A stretch of DNA of 64,000 nucleotides, from assembly GCF_006149045.1 (NCBI RefSeq), contig NZ_VBSN01000038.1, positions 678,119-742,118 on the forward strand, in the 5' to 3' direction. Position 1 is the stretch's first letter; each line of letters starts with the position of its first letter. The DNA comes from Dyadobacter flavalbus (GTDB taxonomy: Bacteria; Bacteroidota; Bacteroidia; Cytophagales; Spirosomataceae). A program made the position numbers and the translations under genes. The notes under the pieces are model-generated. The model saw only the letters and a program-made list of their open reading frames with translations. It searched no databases and had not been told where the DNA came from. Below, piece after piece: positions 27,108 to 36,765 of the stretch.

Positions 27108-28579
27108 TATAGTTCTGCCATGAGTGTCATCAGTTTTACGAGCTGGTCTGTAATCACGCGGTTACTGCCCGGAAGGTATTTGTGTGCAATGATTGAAAAA
27201 CTCAGCAATGAGCCTGATTTGGATGTGACATAACCGGCATACGCACGCGTTCCCTCGATTGAACCGCTTTTAACGTGCATATTGCCCGCTGCCTTGCTTC
27301 CTTTTCCAAGATTGCGGACAGTTCCGTTAACGCCGAGCACTGCAATGCTTTTATAGAAATCACTGAAATTTTTATCCTTGTTTGCGGCATTCAGAATATC
27401 GGTCAGGCTATTGGTTGTAATGGAACCCGAAGGCGATAATCCGCTGCCGTCTTTAATGTAAAAACCCCGCATATCGGCATTTCGGTTCAGCCAGTATGTG
27501 GTTACCGCCGCTGCCGAACTTTCAAAATCCGACTTCCCCGAAAGCCTTTTCCCGATTTGTTTAAAAAATGTATCTGCAAATAAATTGACGCTCCAGAAAT
27601 TAGTCTGCTGACAGATTTCCCGTAAAGGCGGCGATTTATATTCGTCCAGTATAACTCTGGGAACGGCAGTTACCGGCAGGATTTCCGGCACGGCCAGATT
27701 GCTGTCAAGAACAAAAACCGATGCATTGTTTAATCCCGACTTCAAAGCGAATGCGGCATAACCGGCCGGATCGGGAATGGACCCTTTAACCGAAAATACC
27801 GGAACTCCGGCTGGAACTGTACCCGTAAGCACAACATTATTTCCCAAAGGGCTGCTGTAAATGATCGTCTGGTCGCCGCTTCCCCTTTCTCCCGTTGTAA
27901 CCTGATTTGTAAAAGATAGATAGGGAATCAGCGGTTCGATGCCTGCAAATGCGGCGGGATCGCCCACGCCTGCACCTGGTTTGAATTTAACCTTATACTG
28001 GTTTTCATTAAAGTTCAGACCTTGTACACCTGCGCCATAATAATTTCCCATATCGCCCCAGATCCAGGTACTTGCAACGGTTTCAGTGTCGAAAAAAGAA
28101 TCGTCAGCAAGCACTTTCCCTTTTATATGTACAATTCCTGCTTTCCTAACGGCTCCGATCCAGCGTGCAATCAATTGAGCCCCTGACAAATAGCCTTTAA
28201 AACGTTCGCTTCCGAGCGAAGGATCGCCCGATCCGCGAATGTAAAGATTACCAATCAGCGTGTCGTTCCGAATGATCCCGTCGTGTTCAAGAAACGTCTG
28301 AAATTGGAAATCACCGCCAAAAACAGCCAGCGCGGTTGCAGTTGAAACAAGTTTCAGGGTAGAAGCCGAAGGAAGGGATCGTTCCGGGTTCAATGCAAAA
28401 ATATTTGTACCTTCTTTTACCGATTTGATGCTGACGGCCAGCGAACCGCTTCGCAGCAATTCACTGTTCTGAACTTCCAGCACGGCATCCTGAAAATTAT
28501 TTAACGCAAGACTGTCAATGGTTTGGGAAAATGCGGATGGCTGAAAAAGCACGAAAAGAAGAAGAACACTGAATTTCAT
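27107..28579 (-). CDS. dacB: D-alanyl-D-alanine carboxypeptidase/endopeptidase (PBP4 type)
   Basis: This 490-residue class C penicillin-binding protein trims or cuts peptidoglycan cross-links in the periplasm. A signal peptide (MKFSVLLLFVLFQPSAFSQ) is present. The serine-protease motifs are in order: SxxK as STLK (Ser73, Lys76), SxN in FWSVNLFAD, and KSG in MHVKSGSIEGTRAYAGYV. The large insertion between the first two motifs is the PBP4-type accessory region. It is transcribed alone, convergent with hslV. Confidence 0.95.
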   Translation of the reverse strand: MKFSVLLLFVLFQPSAFSQTIDSLALNNFQDAVLEVQNSELLRSGSLAVSIKSVKEGTNIFALNPERSLPSASTLKLVSTATALAVFGGDFQFQTFLEHDGIIRNDTLIGNLYIRGSGDPSLGSERFKGYLSGAQLIARWIGAVRKAGIVHIKGKVLADDSFFDTETVASTWIWGDMGNYYGAGVQGLNFNENQYKVKFKPGAGVGDPAAFAGIEPLIPYLSFTNQVTTGERGSGDQTIIYSSPLGNNVVLTGTVPAGVPVFSVKGSIPDPAGYAAFALKSGLNNASVFVLDSNLAVPEILPVTAVPRVILDEYKSPPLREICQQTNFWSVNLFADTFFKQIGKRLSGKSDFESSAAAVTTYWLNRNADMRGFYIKDGSGLSPSGSITTNSLTDILNAANKDKNFSDFYKSIAVLGVNGTVRNLGKGSKAAGNMHVKSGSIEGTRAYAGYVTSKSGSLLSFSIIAHKYLPGSNRVITDQLVKLMTLMAEL

Positions 28580-28668
28580 AAAGGCCGTAACTGATAAAGG
28601 TCAGTTCAAAAGTTTGGAATACAAATCTAAACTAACAAGTAATCACCAATTCTCAGCCGGTTTTTTGA

Positions 28669-28676
28669 TACTTTTG
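28669..28676 (+). promoter_or_regulatory. putative -7 element upstream of the beta-CASP hydrolase gene
   Basis: TACTTTTG matches TAnnTTTG exactly in the divergent gap, 93 bases before the chosen start. The -33 partner is not clear. Confidence 0.35.
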
Positions 28677-28768
28677 CAGGATGTTGGTTGTGACAAGACC
28701 ATAAAGTGATATTGATTTTCGCACTGAGTGAAAAATCGCAATATACGTATTTACCCCATTTACAGCGT

Positions 28769-30190
28769 ATGAAATTGACATTTTGGGGAGCTGTGCAGCA
28801 GGTGACGGGTAGTATGTTCCTTTTGGAATCGGACGATTACCGGATATTGATTGATTGCGGCTCTGATTTTGATTTAGATGAGATAGGTAGAAAAACGAGA
28901 TATGAAGAACAAAAAAGTGTCTTTCCATTCGATGCCAGTCTGATTAATACGGTTCTTTTAACACATGCGCATATTGACCATTCCGGCAATATTCCCAATT
29001 TGTATAAAGAGGGTTTTGAAGGAAGGGTTGTGTGTACCGAACCTACGCTTGCACTTACTACCTTATTGCTTAAAGATGCGGCCAATTTGCATCAGAAAAG
29101 GCTGAATTCCAAAAGTGCTTCTTCTGCCAGAAAACGGGGCAAAAAGAAGGATGTTCCGATGGACTATTACGTTGAGAAACACGTAAATGAAGCTTTGGAC
29201 AACTTTGTGCCCGTGGCTTTCGGCCAGCGTTACCGCATTGCAGACAATATAACGATTACGTTTTATGCAGCCGGCCACTTGCTTGGTGCCGCGCATATCG
29301 TTGTGGAAGTTTATGAAGACGGGCAGAAAAAAAGGATCTGCTTTTCAGGGGATATAGGCCGCAGCAATTACCCGCTGCTGACCGATCCGCAGGAAATCCC
29401 TCCGGTCGATTACCTGGTTTGTGAATCCACTTACGGCAACCGGCTGCATGAAAACAAGGGAACGCCGGTGGAAGCGCTTGCGGACGTGATCAAGCGAACA
29501 TGCATTGATATTCCGGGCAGACTGATCATTCCGTCATTCAGTGTGGGACGTACGCAGGCACTGCTTTATACGCTCAATAAAGTGTATATGGAACATTCGT
29601 TTCCGTACCTGAAAGTATTCTCCGACAGTCCGCTGGCGCACAGCAGCACAAAGGTATATCAGCGCCATGTAAGGCTGCTCAACAAGGAGGCACGCAATTT
29701 TCAGGAGAACAATGACATGCTTTTCGATTTTGACAACCTTATTTATCTGGAAAGTTCGGATGCAAGCCGTGCCGTTTCCAATTACAATGAGCCGTGTATC
29801 ATTATCTCGTCTTCCGGGATGGTTCAGGGCGGTCGCGTTGAACAGCACGTGGAGGCGAATATCGGAAATCCGTATGCAACCATCCTGATGATCGGCTACG
29901 CTTCGGAAGGAACGCTCGGATGGAGGCTTCTGAACGGGCAGGATACCATTTCAATTCGCGGAAAGCAGCTGCCGGTCTTGGCTAATATTGAAAAAATTGA
30001 CGTATTTAGCGGGCACGGAGATCAGAACGATCTGCTGAAATTTGTTAAAATGCAGGACCCGGAAAAACTGAAAGGAATTTTTCTTGTCCACGGGGAAAAG
30101 CAGAGCATGGCTGATTTCCAGAATAAAATTGAAGAACTTGGATACAAATCGGTTGAAATACCGTCAAGAGGACGCACTTACGAACTTTAA
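28769..30190 (+). CDS. MBL-fold RNA metallo-hydrolase with beta-CASP domain
   Basis: From the ATG at 28769 the protein has about 473 residues; the longer frame from 28706 adds a poor N-terminus and is not used. The metallo-beta-lactamase core has TFWGAVQQVTGS, LLTHAHIDHSGNIP (HxHxDH), GHLLGAAHI and SGDIG. The beta-CASP insert and the RNA-specificity segment are marked by ESTYGNRLH, PSFSVGRTQALLYTL, DSPLA, SSSGMVQGGRVEQH and a C-terminal HGDQNDLLKF plus VHGEKQSM. Relatives (CPSF-73 and RNase J-like) cut or trim RNA in the cytoplasm. It starts a same-strand run with accA. Confidence 0.93.
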   Translation: MKLTFWGAVQQVTGSMFLLESDDYRILIDCGSDFDLDEIGRKTRYEEQKSVFPFDASLINTVLLTHAHIDHSGNIPNLYKEGFEGRVVCTEPTLALTTLLLKDAANLHQKRLNSKSASSARKRGKKKDVPMDYYVEKHVNEALDNFVPVAFGQRYRIADNITITFYAAGHLLGAAHIVVEVYEDGQKKRICFSGDIGRSNYPLLTDPQEIPPVDYLVCESTYGNRLHENKGTPVEALADVIKRTCIDIPGRLIIPSFSVGRTQALLYTLNKVYMEHSFPYLKVFSDSPLAHSSTKVYQRHVRLLNKEARNFQENNDMLFDFDNLIYLESSDASRAVSNYNEPCIIISSSGMVQGGRVEQHVEANIGNPYATILMIGYASEGTLGWRLLNGQDTISIRGKQLPVLANIEKIDVFSGHGDQNDLLKFVKMQDPEKLKGIFLVHGEKQSMADFQNKIEELGYKSVEIPSRGRTYEL

Positions 30191-30220
30191 GGCTTCCGCC
30201 TCAACAATCAGAACCTTTAT

Positions 30221-31174
30221 ATGAGAACATACCTGGACTTTGAAAAACCTATGGCCGAGCTGGAAAGAAAGCTCGAAGAAATGAAGACATTGGCGAAAGA
30301 TAACAATGTAGATTTTTCCAATGCCATTTCCTTGCTGGAAAACAACATCACCGATCTTCAGAAAGAAATTTTTGAAAATCTTACCCGGTGGCAGCGCGTG
30401 CAGCTGTCCCGCCATCCGGACCGCCCTTATACGCTGGATTATATCGAACTGATCTGTGATGAATTCATTGAACTGCATGGCGACCGTCAGGTCAGGGACG
30501 ATCCGGCGGTAATCGGCGGACTTGCCAATGTCGGCGGCCAGTCCGTCATGCTGATCGGTCAGCAGAAAGGCAGGAATACCAAGCAAAGACAGCACCGGAA
30601 TTTCGGTATGCCCAATCCGGAAGGTTACCGCAAGGCACTTCGCCTGATGAAACTGGCAGAAAAGTTTAACAAACCCATCGTTACCCTGATCGACACGCCG
30701 GGTGCATTTCCGGGGATGGAAGCCGAAGAACGCGGCCAGGGCGAAGCCATTGCCAGAAACCTGAAAGAAATGTTCATGCTGAAAGTGCCCGTGATCTGCA
30801 TAATCATCGGTGAAGGCGCATCCGGCGGAGCACTCGGAATTGCCATCGGCGACCGCGTACTGATGCTGGAAAACACATGGTACTCGGTTATTTCTCCTGA
30901 AAACTGCTCGGCCATTCTGTGGAGAAGCTGGGATTACAAGGAACAGGCTGCGGAAGCCATGAAAATCACGGCCCGCGACATGAAGAAAAACAATCTGATT
31001 GACGGCATCATTCCGGAACCACTCGGCGGCGCACATCTGGATCATAACTGGATGGCCAATGAGCTGAAAAGAGTCATTCTTGAAAACATTTCCGAATTAT
31101 CGACAATTGATACACAAGCAAGAATTGAACAGCGAATCGAGAAATTCTGTGCAATGGGCGTTGTTGTAGAATAA
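30221..31174 (+). CDS. accA: acetyl-CoA carboxylase carboxyltransferase subunit alpha
   Basis: This 317-residue protein is the alpha half of the carboxyltransferase that makes malonyl-CoA, the first step of fatty acid synthesis. It shows the N-terminal helix with [18 protein letters not shown], then [26 protein letters not shown], the oxyanion-hole region [24 protein letters not shown], and [11 protein letters not shown]. It follows the beta-CASP gene by 30 bases. accB, accC and accD are not in this window. Confidence 0.98.
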   Translation: MRTYLDFEKPMAELERKLEEMKTLAKDNNVDFSNAISLLENNITDLQKEIFENLTRWQRVQLSRHPDRPYTLDYIELICDEFIELHGDRQVRDDPAVIGGLANVGGQSVMLIGQQKGRNTKQRQHRNFGMPNPEGYRKALRLMKLAEKFNKPIVTLIDTPGAFPGMEAEERGQGEAIARNLKEMFMLKVPVICIIIGEGASGGALGIAIGDRVLMLENTWYSVISPENCSAILWRSWDYKEQAAEAMKITARDMKKNNLIDGIIPEPLGGAHLDHNWMANELKRVILENISELSTIDTQARIEQRIEKFCAMGVVVE

Positions 31175-31214
31175 GAGAATCGGGTATTTTGCTTATTTGC
31201 TGATTAACAAACAG

Positions 31215-31850
31215 ATGAAAAACGAAAAAATCAAGAATATAATTTTCGATCTCGGCGATGTTATCCTGAACATTGATGTACCGATTGCTTCCAGATCATT
31301 TGCAGAACTCAGCGGCAGAGAACAAAGTGAAATTCTGACTATTTTTCAGGAAAACGATATTTTCCGCCAATTTGAAACGGGAGAACTGGATGAAGAAGGT
31401 TTCCGGAATTTTGTAAGAAGAATCATCGGCTTTACCGATTTATCGGACGATGCCATTGATACGGCGTGGAACAACCTGCTTCTTGACCTTCCGCCCGAAA
31501 GAGTGGAACTGCTTCAGAAACTCCGGAAAAATTACCGTCTTTTTTTACTCAGCAATACAAGCTCCATCCACATTCTGCAGGTGAATAAAATCCTGAAAGC
31601 TTCCACAGGAATAGAAAAACTTCAGGATTTATTTGATACCGTATTTCTTTCCTATGAAATGAAGCTCATGAAGCCCGATCCGCGGATTTACCTGAAAGTA
31701 CTGGAACAGGAAGGGTTACTTGCAGAAGAAACGCTTTTTCTGGACGACAATGCAGCCAATATCGAAAGTGCCTCCAAACTGGGAATAGATACCATCCACG
31801 TCCAGAAACCGTTAACCATACTCGATTATCTTAAAGACTATGCAGTCTAA
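31215..31850 (+). CDS. HAD family phosphatase
   Basis: The protein has 211 residues from the ATG at 31215 (six residues are dropped from a longer frame at 31197). The HAD motifs are in place: motif I IIFDLGDVILN, motif II LFLLSNTSS, the motif III Lys in KLMKPDPRIYLKVL, and motif IV ETLFLDDNAANIESA. A small alpha-helical cap lies after motif I. The substrate is probably a small phosphorylated metabolite; it cannot be named. Its end overlaps the following M50 gene by 11 bases, so the two are translationally linked. Confidence 0.93.
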   Translation: MKNEKIKNIIFDLGDVILNIDVPIASRSFAELSGREQSEILTIFQENDIFRQFETGELDEEGFRNFVRRIIGFTDLSDDAIDTAWNNLLLDLPPERVELLQKLRKNYRLFLLSNTSSIHILQVNKILKASTGIEKLQDLFDTVFLSYEMKLMKPDPRIYLKVLEQEGLLAEETLFLDDNAANIESASKLGIDTIHVQKPLTILDYLKDYAV

Positions 31851-32982
31851 TACGCGGACCTATTTCATTCAGGCACTCCTGTTCATAACCACCGTAATCA
31901 CAACGACACTTGCCGGCGCGGAGTGGATTTACGGTAACATGTTTTTTCTGGTGGAAAAACCGCTTGGATGGACGCAGTTTTTGCAGGGATTCAACTTTTC
32001 TGTTCCTTTTCTGGCGATCCTAACCATTCATGAGTTCGGGCATTACTTCGTCGCAAGGGCACATCAGGTCCGGGTTACGCTGCCTTATTATATTCCGCTC
32101 TGGTTTGGCATTTCCCAGAGTATTGGTACCATGGGCGCATTCATCCGGATTACTTCCGTTGTGCGTTCCAGACTTAAATTTTTTGACATAGGCATTGCCG
32201 GTCCGCTTGCCGGGTTTATTGCTGCATTGGTTGTGTTATGGTACGGATTTACACACTTGCCGCCGCCGGAGTATATTTTCAGCATTCATCCGGAATATGA
32301 GCGCTTTGGGTTGAGTTATCCGCAGTTTGTTTATGAAAACGCCTCCGGAAATATCGTTTTGGGAGATAACATCCTTTTCTGGCTTTTTAAAACGTACGTT
32401 GCCGATCCCTCAAGATTGCCGCATGCTTATGAAATGATCCATTATCCGTACATTTTTGCCGGGTATCTTGCGCTTTTCTTCACATCCCTTAACCTTATTC
32501 CAATTGGTCAGCTGGACGGCGGCCATATTCTTTACGGAATGATCGGAAAGAAAAGGTTTGACGTAGTTGCGCCGGTCTTGTTCGGATTTTTCGTGTTCTA
32601 TGCAGGATTAGGGCTTTTTCGTGCCGAGACATTCGCTACCGGAAACGACAAGGAATTTTACGAACGTTTGTTTTATCTCTTTATTTACATCTATTTTATC
32701 TACATCTGTTTTCGCAGAGCCAGTGATAACCAGCTGACGGGATTAATGCTGAGCCTGATTATTGTTGTAGGACAATTTGCCGTTTCCTACATCCGTCCGG
32801 ATTGGGAAGGTTCTACAGGATTTCTTCCGTTTATTTTCATTCTTGGCCGCTTTCTAGGAATACGGCATCCTGAAACGGATGAAAACAAGCCGCTTGACAC
32901 GCCGCGGATTATTCTTGGAATCTGTGCTTTCATTATTTTCATTATATCTTTCAGTCCTACGCCTTTTATCATCATTGAGTAA
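31840..32982 (+). CDS. site-2 protease family protein (peptidase M50)
   Basis: This 380-residue polytopic membrane metalloprotease has the zinc motif HEFGH (64-68), followed much later by the LDGGH motif (225-229) that supplies the third ligand. At least six hydrophobic helices are seen. There is no PDZ domain, so it belongs to the simpler M50 group. Such enzymes cut other membrane proteins inside the bilayer and often control sigma or signalling factors; no partner is obvious here. It overlaps the HAD gene by 11 bases. Confidence 0.9.
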   Translation: MQSNTRTYFIQALLFITTVITTTLAGAEWIYGNMFFLVEKPLGWTQFLQGFNFSVPFLAILTIHEFGHYFVARAHQVRVTLPYYIPLWFGISQSIGTMGAFIRITSVVRSRLKFFDIGIAGPLAGFIAALVVLWYGFTHLPPPEYIFSIHPEYERFGLSYPQFVYENASGNIVLGDNILFWLFKTYVADPSRLPHAYEMIHYPYIFAGYLALFFTSLNLIPIGQLDGGHILYGMIGKKRFDVVAPVLFGFFVFYAGLGLFRAETFATGNDKEFYERLFYLFIYIYFIYICFRRASDNQLTGLMLSLIIVVGQFAVSYIRPDWEGSTGFLPFIFILGRFLGIRHPETDENKPLDTPRIILGICAFIIFIISFSPTPFIIIE

Positions 32983-33018
32983 ATGATTATTTCAATGGGT
33001 GTAAACTGATTCTGTTAT

Positions 33019-34038
33019 ATGCAGGAAAAAGCATTTCTGCCTCGCAGGGATTTTTTGAAATACTGCGCTGCCTTTCCATTTCTGATCCGGATGGCAGGCT
33101 TTGAAAAGGATTACATTCATACGGTTAAGGGGCAAATCAAACCTGCTGAACTGGGCGTGACGCTGATTCATGAACATGTACTGGTGGATTTTATCGGTGC
33201 GGATAAAATATCGCCTGACCGCTGGAACCATGAAGATGTAATCAAAAAAGTGCTTCCGTACCTTCTGGAAGCCAAGTCGAAAGGAATAAAAAGTATGGTG
33301 GAATGCACACCTGCATTCCTGGGCCGCGATGTAGTTCTGCTTGAAAAGCTTGCTGCCCGATCCGGCCTGAATTTGCTTACAAATACAGGTTATTACGGTG
33401 CTTCCAACAACAAATATCTGCCGTCATGGGCATTTACCGAAACGGCAGAACAATTAGCGAAGCGGTGGACCGAAGAATTTAATAACGGAATTGAACAAAC
33501 TTCGGTTAAACCGGGATTTATTAAAATCGGCGTCAATGACGGACATTTATCCGGACTGCATCAAAAGCTGATCAAAGCGGCTGCGCTCACGCATTTGAAA
33601 ACCGGCCTGACAATCTGTTCACATACGGGCCCGGCCGTTCCTGCCAACGAGCAAATTGAAATTCTCAAAAACCTGAATGTTGATCCGGCTGCATTTGTGT
33701 GGGTGCATGCCAGAGGCAGTCGTGAAGAATTTGTAAAAACGGCCGCGTCCGGCTGCTGGATCAGTCTGGACGGCATAAATGAAGAAAATGCTGCTGAACA
33801 TGCAGAACTGATTTTGTTCCTGAAAAAAGAAGGATTTTTGAAAAAGATCCTGATTTCGCATGATGCCGGCTGGTACCAGCCCGGAGAACCCGACGGCGGC
33901 AAGTTCCGGGGTTATACGGCTATTTCAGAAAAGCTGTTGCCGGTTCTGAAACAAAAAGGAATGAACGATGCAGCGATTGAGCAGCTTATGGTCCTAAATC
34001 CGGCTGCGGCATTTACGGTTTCCATTCGCAGGCATTAA
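33019..34038 (+). CDS. phosphotriesterase-like metal hydrolase, exported
   Basis: This 339-residue protein begins with a Tat-like leader (PRRDFLKYCAAFPF). The amidohydrolase barrel follows: HEHVLVDF (HxH metal pair), GFIKIGVNDG with the carboxylated Lys, TICSHTGP, VWVHARG and SHDAGWYQPG, which provide the remaining His and Asp metal ligands. Family members hydrolyse lactones or phosphotriesters; the natural substrate here is not known. It is the last gene of the co-directional run starting at 28769 and converges on the histidine kinase gene. Confidence 0.9.
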   Translation: MQEKAFLPRRDFLKYCAAFPFLIRMAGFEKDYIHTVKGQIKPAELGVTLIHEHVLVDFIGADKISPDRWNHEDVIKKVLPYLLEAKSKGIKSMVECTPAFLGRDVVLLEKLAARSGLNLLTNTGYYGASNNKYLPSWAFTETAEQLAKRWTEEFNNGIEQTSVKPGFIKIGVNDGHLSGLHQKLIKAAALTHLKTGLTICSHTGPAVPANEQIEILKNLNVDPAAFVWVHARGSREEFVKTAASGCWISLDGINEENAAEHAELILFLKKEGFLKKILISHDAGWYQPGEPDGGKFRGYTAISEKLLPVLKQKGMNDAAIEQLMVLNPAAAFTVSIRRH

Positions 34039-34054
34039 GCCTGTTTATTGCTTC

Positions 34055-35347
34055 TTATTTAAATTCAATCGCAAAGACTGTCCAGCCATTCCTGTCTGTT
34101 TCCAGCGAAAATTCAAAACCGTGGTTAAGCAAAATTTCTCTTGTTAGCGTTAGTCCGATGCCTTGCCCGTCACGTTTGGTACTGAAAAACGGGTTAAACA
34201 GCTGATTGCCGACTTCGGGATTAATGGGCGCTCCGTTGTTTCGGATGATCAGATTGCTTTCGGAAAGTTCGAGCTGTATTTCATTTCCGGGTTTGCAAGC
34301 TTCAATGGCGTTTTTAATTACGTTAACAAACACGTGCTCCATTTGCCCGGCGTCCATATTTTTCATAACAGGCAAATCCGGCAAGAAAGGCCGGATCGAA
34401 ACGCCATTTCCCGCAGCAGCCGGCTCCATAAAAACGACAACATCGCTGACCAGTTTGTTTACATCCGTACTTTCCCTGACCGGCATGGGCAGCCGTACAA
34501 CGTCGGCAAAATTTCGCATAAACCGCGTTAGCCTGCGGTTGCGTTCCGAAGCCACCAGAATGGCTTCTTTGATGTCCCGAAAGGACTCGTCCGTAAGAAA
34601 TGCACCGGTGGTCTGAAGAATGGAATCGGTTGCGCCCAGCGTGTTGTTGACTTCATGCGCCATCATGCGGATCACTTTTCCGTACGCATTTTTCTCGGAT
34701 TCCAGCAGTTCATTCGTCAGTTCTTCAATCATCAGAAACGAACGCCTGAAACCCTGATCCATAAAATGGGAACGCTGAACTTTGAACGTTACCACGCCGT
34801 TTGTCTTGACAACGCGCGACTCGCCATCCGGAATGTGTGCCAGTTCCATCAGTAACGGATGCCCCGTTTCTTCCAGTTTCCTGCCTTTGAACGGATAAAT
34901 GTCATTTTTAAAATACTGCGTCGCTTTCACGTTCATGGATTCAATGCAGTCGTCAAAATCCAGAATGATAATGAAAATCGGCGAGGCAGCAATCAGCTTT
35001 TCAAGGAAAAAGTGCTGTTCGTGTAGTTTGGTTCTTTCTTCGCGCAGCTGATCAATCATCAGGTTGTACACCTCGATGAGCGTATCCACCTCCCCTTTTC
35101 CGGTCGGGACAAACTTGACGGTAAAATCCTTTTCCTTGATGGCTTCAATTCCGGAACGCACAAATTCTATTGGCCGCATAAAACTTCGGTATAAGACGAT
35201 GGAAAACAGAATGGACAGCAGCAGAAAAATTTCGGATGCAATAAAAAGCAGCTTGTCCTGATACAGAATTTTATAAACCAGGAAAAGCAATGCCGCATGC
35301 AGAGCCAAAATATACAATACGTACCTGAATCGCGTGGATAGTCTCAT
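34055..35347 (-). CDS. sensor histidine kinase (NtrY-like)
   Basis: This 430-residue membrane kinase has two N-terminal helices (residues 8-28 and 33-53), a HAMP-type segment, a PAS-like region (about 112-215), and the kinase core with the H-box MMAHEVNNTLG (His231). The N-box (VFVNVIKNAIEA) and G-box (DGQGIGLTLTREILLNHG) are present. There is only a very small outside loop, so the signal is probably read at or within the membrane. It overlaps the preceding response regulator gene by four bases (ATGA). It is the last gene of the seven-gene ABC exporter cluster. Confidence 0.95.
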   Translation of the reverse strand: MRLSTRFRYVLYILALHAALLFLVYKILYQDKLLFIASEIFLLLSILFSIVLYRSFMRPIEFVRSGIEAIKEKDFTVKFVPTGKGEVDTLIEVYNLMIDQLREERTKLHEQHFFLEKLIAASPIFIIILDFDDCIESMNVKATQYFKNDIYPFKGRKLEETGHPLLMELAHIPDGESRVVKTNGVVTFKVQRSHFMDQGFRRSFLMIEELTNELLESEKNAYGKVIRMMAHEVNNTLGATDSILQTTGAFLTDESFRDIKEAILVASERNRRLTRFMRNFADVVRLPMPVRESTDVNKLVSDVVVFMEPAAAGNGVSIRPFLPDLPVMKNMDAGQMEHVFVNVIKNAIEACKPGNEIQLELSESNLIIRNNGAPINPEVGNQLFNPFFSTKRDGQGIGLTLTREILLNHGFEFSLETDRNGWTVFAIEFK

Positions 35348-36717
35348 GCCTCTTCCGAATCGTAAGCAATGCCGTATTTTTCCAGCCGGCGGTACAGTGC
35401 AAACCGTGTGATACCCAGGGAACGCGCCACTTTGCTCACCTTGTTCTGATGAAACTGCATGGCTTTGGTAATCATTTGAAATTCCATTTCTTCCAGTGTA
35501 ATCGTCCCTACTTCGGGCAGATTTCTGTGCGCGGCCATTTGCGGTCCAGAATTCAAATTCTTTTGAAAATCAGCAATGTCCAGTTCATCTTTTCCCGACA
35601 ATAAAACCGTCCGTTCCACCAGGTTTTTCAACTGCCGGATATTTCCCTGTAAATGCAAGGTTTTCAGCCATTTCATAGCGGCCGCACTCAGATGCAGGTC
35701 GGGACGCTGATAAATAGTTTTCAGGTTATTTACAAAAAAAGCAGACAGTAAAGGAATATCGTCGGGTCGTTCTCTCAATGCCGGCAGTTTGACAGTAATG
35801 AGGTTAATGCGGTAATAAAGGTCTTCACGGAAAGTCCCGAGCGCAACCATTTCTTCGAGGTTCCGGTTGGTTGCGCATATGACACGCACATCCACGGTCC
35901 GGCTTTTGCTGCTTCCCAGCGGTTCAAAAGTACGTTCCTGCAATACACGGAGCAGCTTCACCTGACTCGAAAGATCCAGCTCCCCGATTTCATCCAGAAA
36001 AACCGAACCTTTATGGGCCATTTCAAACCGGCCGATCCGGTCCGTTTTGGCATCCGTAAATGCGCCGCGCACATGCCCGAACAATTCACTTTCAAACAAA
36101 GTAGAAGAAATGCCGCCCAGATTTACTTTTACAAACTGACGTGATTTTCTTTTGCTGTTCAGATGAATCGCTTCTGCAATCAGCTCTTTGCCCGTACCGC
36201 TTTCGCCGGTAATCAGCACGGCGGCATCCGTCGGCGCAACACGTCCCACCGTTTCCAGAATATCAAGCAGCTTCGGGTCCTGTCCGACGATATTTTCAAA
36301 ATGATACTGCTGTTCCAGTTTTCGCCTGCTTGCCGAGCGCGGAACCTGCTGCGCAAGGTTCAGGATTGTACGTATGGATTGCAACAGGTAATCGTTCTGC
36401 CAGGGTTTGGTAATAAAGTCAATGGCGCCTTCTTTCATTCCTTTCACGGCCAGATCAATGGTTCCCCAGCCGGTTATAAGAATGACCGGAACGGCAGGAC
36501 AAACTTTTTTGATCCTTTGCAGGAGCTGCATGCCTTCCTTGCCCGACGTTTCAATGGAAAAATTCAGATCCAGCAAAATCAGTTCAGGCGTCTCCGTTTG
36601 AAGGATTTCCATCGTTTCTTCCGGCGACGTCACGCCTTTTACTGCAAATCCCTCCTTTTTGAGAAGCAAGGTCAGTGAAGTGCGTACAGCAATGTCGTCG
36701 TCAACAATTAACAGCAT
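35344..36717 (-). CDS. sigma-54-dependent response regulator (NtrC family)
   Basis: This 457-residue regulator has a receiver domain (LLIVDDD at 2-8, phosphoacceptor Asp50 in LILLDLN), an AAA+ central domain with Walker A GESGTGKE (171-178) and the sigma-54 contact loop GAFTDA (218-223), and a C-terminal Fis-type helix-turn-helix (VSKVARSLGITRFALYRRLEKYG). It is coupled to the histidine kinase by a four-base overlap. The likely target is the promoter of the adjacent exporter operon (inference). Confidence 0.96.
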   Translation of the reverse strand: MLLIVDDDIAVRTSLTLLLKKEGFAVKGVTSPEETMEILQTETPELILLDLNFSIETSGKEGMQLLQRIKKVCPAVPVILITGWGTIDLAVKGMKEGAIDFITKPWQNDYLLQSIRTILNLAQQVPRSASRRKLEQQYHFENIVGQDPKLLDILETVGRVAPTDAAVLITGESGTGKELIAEAIHLNSKRKSRQFVKVNLGGISSTLFESELFGHVRGAFTDAKTDRIGRFEMAHKGSVFLDEIGELDLSSQVKLLRVLQERTFEPLGSSKSRTVDVRVICATNRNLEEMVALGTFREDLYYRINLITVKLPALRERPDDIPLLSAFFVNNLKTIYQRPDLHLSAAAMKWLKTLHLQGNIRQLKNLVERTVLLSGKDELDIADFQKNLNSGPQMAAHRNLPEVGTITLEEMEFQMITKAMQFHQNKVSKVARSLGITRFALYRRLEKYGIAYDSEEA

Positions 36718-36765
36718 TTGGTTTTTTATTTAGGCAAATGGCTATGCAGGATTTCTGTTTTTTCA

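Noticed and set aside
30164..31045. 293-residue minus-strand frame opposite accA
   Set aside because: Shadow of accA, which is unmistakable on the plus strand.
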